DNA from: M3007 sp046160345
Lineage (GTDB): Bacteria; Bacteroidota; Bacteroidia; Chitinophagales; Saprospiraceae
NCBI GenBank assembly: GCA_046160345.1
Contig: JBJXGO010000260.1
Coordinates: 1 to 6,504 of the forward strand
Length of the DNA: 6,504 nt
Direction of reading: 5' to 3'
The notes beneath the pieces were generated by a model. It saw nothing but the letters and a program-made list of their open reading frames with translations. It was not told where the DNA came from and made no database searches. Position numbers and translations under genes: made by a program. Positions 4,975 through 6,504 of the stretch are shown here, one piece after another; position 1 is the stretch's first letter, and every line of letters starts with the position of its first letter.

Positions 4975-5307
4975 ATGAAACAGCAATTCAGCCGCTCCGA
5001 AATTCTTACCCTCGCTCACCAAATTCGCCGCCAAAACCAATTCCTTACATGGGGTCAATGTCAGGCGCAAGCGTGGCAAATTGTTCGCCTCCGTGCTGCC
5101 CTTCGCCTCGGTGCTACCCGCTTCGTTTTCCAAAAGCAAGACGGCGAAGTGCGGGAAGCCTACGGCACACTCAACCCAAGCCTTTTCCAGTACGAGCACA
5201 AAGGCAGCGACCGCGCCGAAAGCCCAACCGCTATTAAGTATTTCGACCTCGACAAAAACGCTTGGCGTTCCTTCCGCGCTGAACGCATTTTGAAAGTAGC
5301 GGCCTAA
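4975..5307 (+). CDS. SH3-beta-barrel-fold protein, DUF2693-like
   Basis: This 110-aa basic protein has an N-terminal helical part (residues 1-45, with the helix-rich QAWQIVRLRAALRLG). A small beta domain follows: TRFVFQKQDGEVREAYGTL, then YFDLDKNAWRSFRAERI near the end. The pattern of phenylalanine and arginine in -F-F-K-DG--REA-GTL and YFD---WRSF- is what I know from the DUF2693/SH3-fold small proteins of Bacteroidota. These are frequent on plasmids, conjugative elements and phages. Their molecular role is not established. ATG at 4975 is chosen over the upstream in-frame TTG at 4921 because the promoter -7 box lies at 4945-4952, inside that extension. The stop codon lies within the terminator stem, so the gene ends tightly. 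It is richer in GC than its upstream flank. Confidence 0.8.
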   Translation: MKQQFSRSEILTLAHQIRRQNQFLTWGQCQAQAWQIVRLRAALRLGATRFVFQKQDGEVREAYGTLNPSLFQYEHKGSDRAESPTAIKYFDLDKNAWRSFRAERILKVAA

Positions 5308-5330
5308 TCAGTAGGCCGCTTTTGTTTTTT
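5298..5330 (+). terminator. Intrinsic terminator overlapping the DUF2693-like stop codon
   Basis: A 9-bp stem AGCGGCCTA/TAGGCCGCT (5298-5306 with 5312-5320) with a 5-nt loop is followed by TTTTGTTTTTT. The TAA stop (5305-5307) is part of the stem and loop edge, so ribosomes finishing the gene could interfere with folding. Confidence 0.85.
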
Positions 5331-5353
5331 CCAACTGTCAAAACTACTTTCTT

Positions 5354-5827
5354 ATGCCCGCGTCTCGAATTTCATTCCATCCCGGCAAACCTTCATTTGC
5401 TGAAATCCATATCAGTACACCCTCGCCACTTGATTGGGTTACGTTCGTGCGCCATTCTTTTATTTCCCTGCTCGAATGTTTCCACGAGCCACTTCCCTCT
5501 GATGTCTCCTACCTACAAAGCTATGCGGTCGGGTTGCTTTGTTCGCTTCATCCCTTGCTTGCTCAAATGAAAGCGGGCGTTATGGAACTCAACACCCCAC
5601 CCGATGCGCATGAAAACGAGGGGTATTATTTTACGCCGGGCGGCTTGGTACTCAGATTACAAATCACCACTTTCGAGGGCTTGGATACGACTTTACGGGC
5701 TTTGCTTGCCGTTGGGCAGTATAGCGGTTGCCGCCTCTCCGATGAAATCCGTACCGGGTATTTTGAACTACTTGGCGCACTCATTGCGTCGCCCACCGAC
5801 ATTTCAGCCACGTTACCTGGAATCTAA
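5354..5827 (+). CDS. Hypothetical protein, 157 aa
   Basis: I do not recognise this protein. It has a proline- and serine-rich N-terminus with a short strand, FAEIHIS (15-21). A hydrophobic helical pair follows (about 28-43 and 51-72), then an acidic turn with ENEGYYFTPGG (87-97). A strand LVLRLQITTF (98-107) and two further helices (about 109-120 and 128-145) complete it. There is no signal peptide and no clear membrane span. The long open frame, even amino-acid composition and good start codon support a real gene. It follows the DUF2693-like gene after a strong terminator by 24 bp, with no obvious promoter of its own, so it may depend on read-through. The nonamer ACTGTCAAA before its start (5334-5342) also precedes the DUF2693-like gene at nearly the same distance. 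Confidence 0.6.
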   Translation: MPASRISFHPGKPSFAEIHISTPSPLDWVTFVRHSFISLLECFHEPLPSDVSYLQSYAVGLLCSLHPLLAQMKAGVMELNTPPDAHENEGYYFTPGGLVLRLQITTFEGLDTTLRALLAVGQYSGCRLSDEIRTGYFELLGALIASPTDISATLPGI

Positions 5828-6075
5828 AAGGCTGACTTCGCTTTGTCAAATTTCTTGTTAATTCTTTTCCTATTGCCCATTGGAACACAACGGACTCCAT
5901 TGAATAACAGCTAAGGCAGGAAAATCTTGCGCGACGGTTTACGCCTTGCTGAGATGAATTTTTGAGGTGAGTCCTTGACTTTTTAAAATAGGAGCAAATC
6001 TTATGGTATTGGCAGTGGAGTGGACATGCTTCAGGCCGGGTTGCTTTGGTTTGATAGTTTAAAGCCCACACATAA
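5828..6075. other. Gene-free spacer
   Basis: Neither strand shows a convincing gene. A minus-strand open frame crosses it but has unnatural composition and starts inside the neighbouring repeat gene. A weak inverted repeat AAGGC/GCCTT lies at about 5912-5955. I see no clear terminator for either the 157-aa gene or the pentapeptide-repeat gene, which converge here. Confidence 0.5.
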
Positions 6076-6504
6076 TTAGTTAAATTTTTTAGGTGACCAT
6101 CTCCATCCTTTAGGTGTTTCAAATAATTGAGGGTGGGATTGTCTAAGTGTATTTAATATTGATTCTTCGAGATTTTTACACTTATACAGGGTTTTTAGAG
6201 ACTGTAGTTTTTCAAAAGATAAAACTGTCCCATTCAAATCTGTTTCTCTCAAATCTGCCCCACTCAAATCTGCTTCCCACAAATCCGCCCCACTCAAATC
6301 CGCCCCACTCAAATCTGTTTCTCTCAAATCTGCCCCACTCAAATCCGCATTTTTTAGATTCGCCCCTCTCAAATCTGCCTCATTCAAATTTGCTTCCCTC
6401 AAATTCGCCCCCCTCAAATCCGCATCCATCAAATCTACTCCACAAAAATCCATCCACATCAAATCTGCACCTCTTAAATTTGCCTCGCTCAAATGCGCCC
6501 CACT
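6076..6504 (-). CDS. Pentapeptide-repeat protein, 5' part outside window
   Basis: The minus-strand frame is open to the window edge and already in repeats there (SGAHL, SEANL, RGADL), so the true start lies beyond 6504. About 20 A(D/N)LxG-type pentapeptides are visible over the first 100 residues. Leu or Phe occupies the central position and Ala/Asn/Asp the flanks. A non-repeat tail of about 42 residues ends in GWRWSPKKFN. Such repeats fold into a right-handed four-sided beta-helix. Some members (Qnr, MfpA) mimic DNA and bind gyrase; most have no known role, and nothing here points to the gyrase type. Repeats MWMDF and CGVDL depart from the pattern. The gene converges on the 157-aa gene. Confidence 0.85.
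   Translation of the reverse strand, partial: SGAHLSEANLRGADLMWMDFCGVDLMDADLRGANLREANLNEADLRGANLKNADLSGADLRETDLSGADLSGADLWEADLSGADLRETDLNGTVLSFEKLQSLKTLYKCKNLEESILNTLRQSHPQLFETPKGWRWSPKKFN
6221..6504 (-). repeat. 15-bp periodic DNA repeat coding the pentapeptides
   Basis: On the plus strand the word CTCAAATC(T/C)G(C)CCC recurs every 15 bp through this stretch, with exact copies close together around 6250-6350. The high identity between neighbouring units indicates recent in-frame duplication or gene conversion within the array. Confidence 0.8.

Noticed and set aside
5824..5880. Minus-strand 18-codon frame MGNRKRINKKFDKAKSAF
   Set aside because: Very short, overlaps the end of the 157-aa gene, and shows no ribosome site or promoter; the basic composition alone is not evidence.
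5781..6122. Minus-strand open frame of 113 codons
   Set aside because: It starts inside the pentapeptide gene in another frame, ends inside the 157-aa gene, and has a Cys/His/Arg-rich composition without any domain pattern.
6221..6504. CRISPR array
   Set aside because: The regular 15-bp repetition is continuous, has no spacers, and translates as pentapeptide repeats.

Overview
The window looks like accessory DNA from a member of the Bacteroidota. Three things point there. Several promoter-like sites match the phylum's TAnnTTTG -7 element, for example TATATTTG and TATCTTTG. One small gene encodes the SH3-fold/DUF2693 type of protein that is common on Bacteroidota mobile elements. The spacers are AT-rich and mostly lack Shine-Dalgarno sequences. 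The genus cannot be fixed from the sequence; a Saprospiria- or Cytophagia-like organism is a guess.

Layout, left to right. Positions 1-51 hold the last codons of an endonuclease/exonuclease/phosphatase family protein. A gene-free spacer with a 14-bp direct repeat follows. Then comes a large membrane-anchored NACHT NTPase (299-2509, +) with a glycine/leucine-rich repeat membrane domain, closed by an intrinsic terminator. The 476-bp spacer from 2510 to 2985 is dense in structure. It holds two 10-bp direct repeats, a leftward terminator next to a degenerate tRNA-Ser-like 3' end, a 23-bp perfect inverted repeat containing a shorter direct repeat, and a leftward promoter followed at once by a strong terminator (a possible small RNA of about 60 nt). 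It resembles an attachment-site region of an integrated element, although no integrase is in view.

The minus-strand block 2986-4856 is the most interesting part. A HipA-like kinase of 345 aa is followed, with a 4-nt ATGA overlap, by a separate 152-aa protein resembling HipA N-terminal subdomain 1. This is the split seen in HipBST toxin-antitoxin systems, but with the kinase first and no recognisable HipB. Upstream lie phased A-tracts, a short scar of a type I restriction HsdS C-terminus, and a 78-aa protein of unknown function on the same strand. A divergent promoter region (4857-4974) then leads to the DUF2693-like gene, its terminator, and a 157-aa protein that I do not recognise. After a roughly 250-bp empty spacer, the window ends inside a pentapeptide-repeat protein on the minus strand.

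The NACHT NTPase, split HipA module, HsdS scar, attachment-like sites and DUF2693 gene together suggest a defence or mobile island with turnover of cargo. The NACHT gene and the Hip module point toward each other and are each closed by their own terminators, so they are probably independent cargo units. Functional statements rest on motif reading only; no database search was run.
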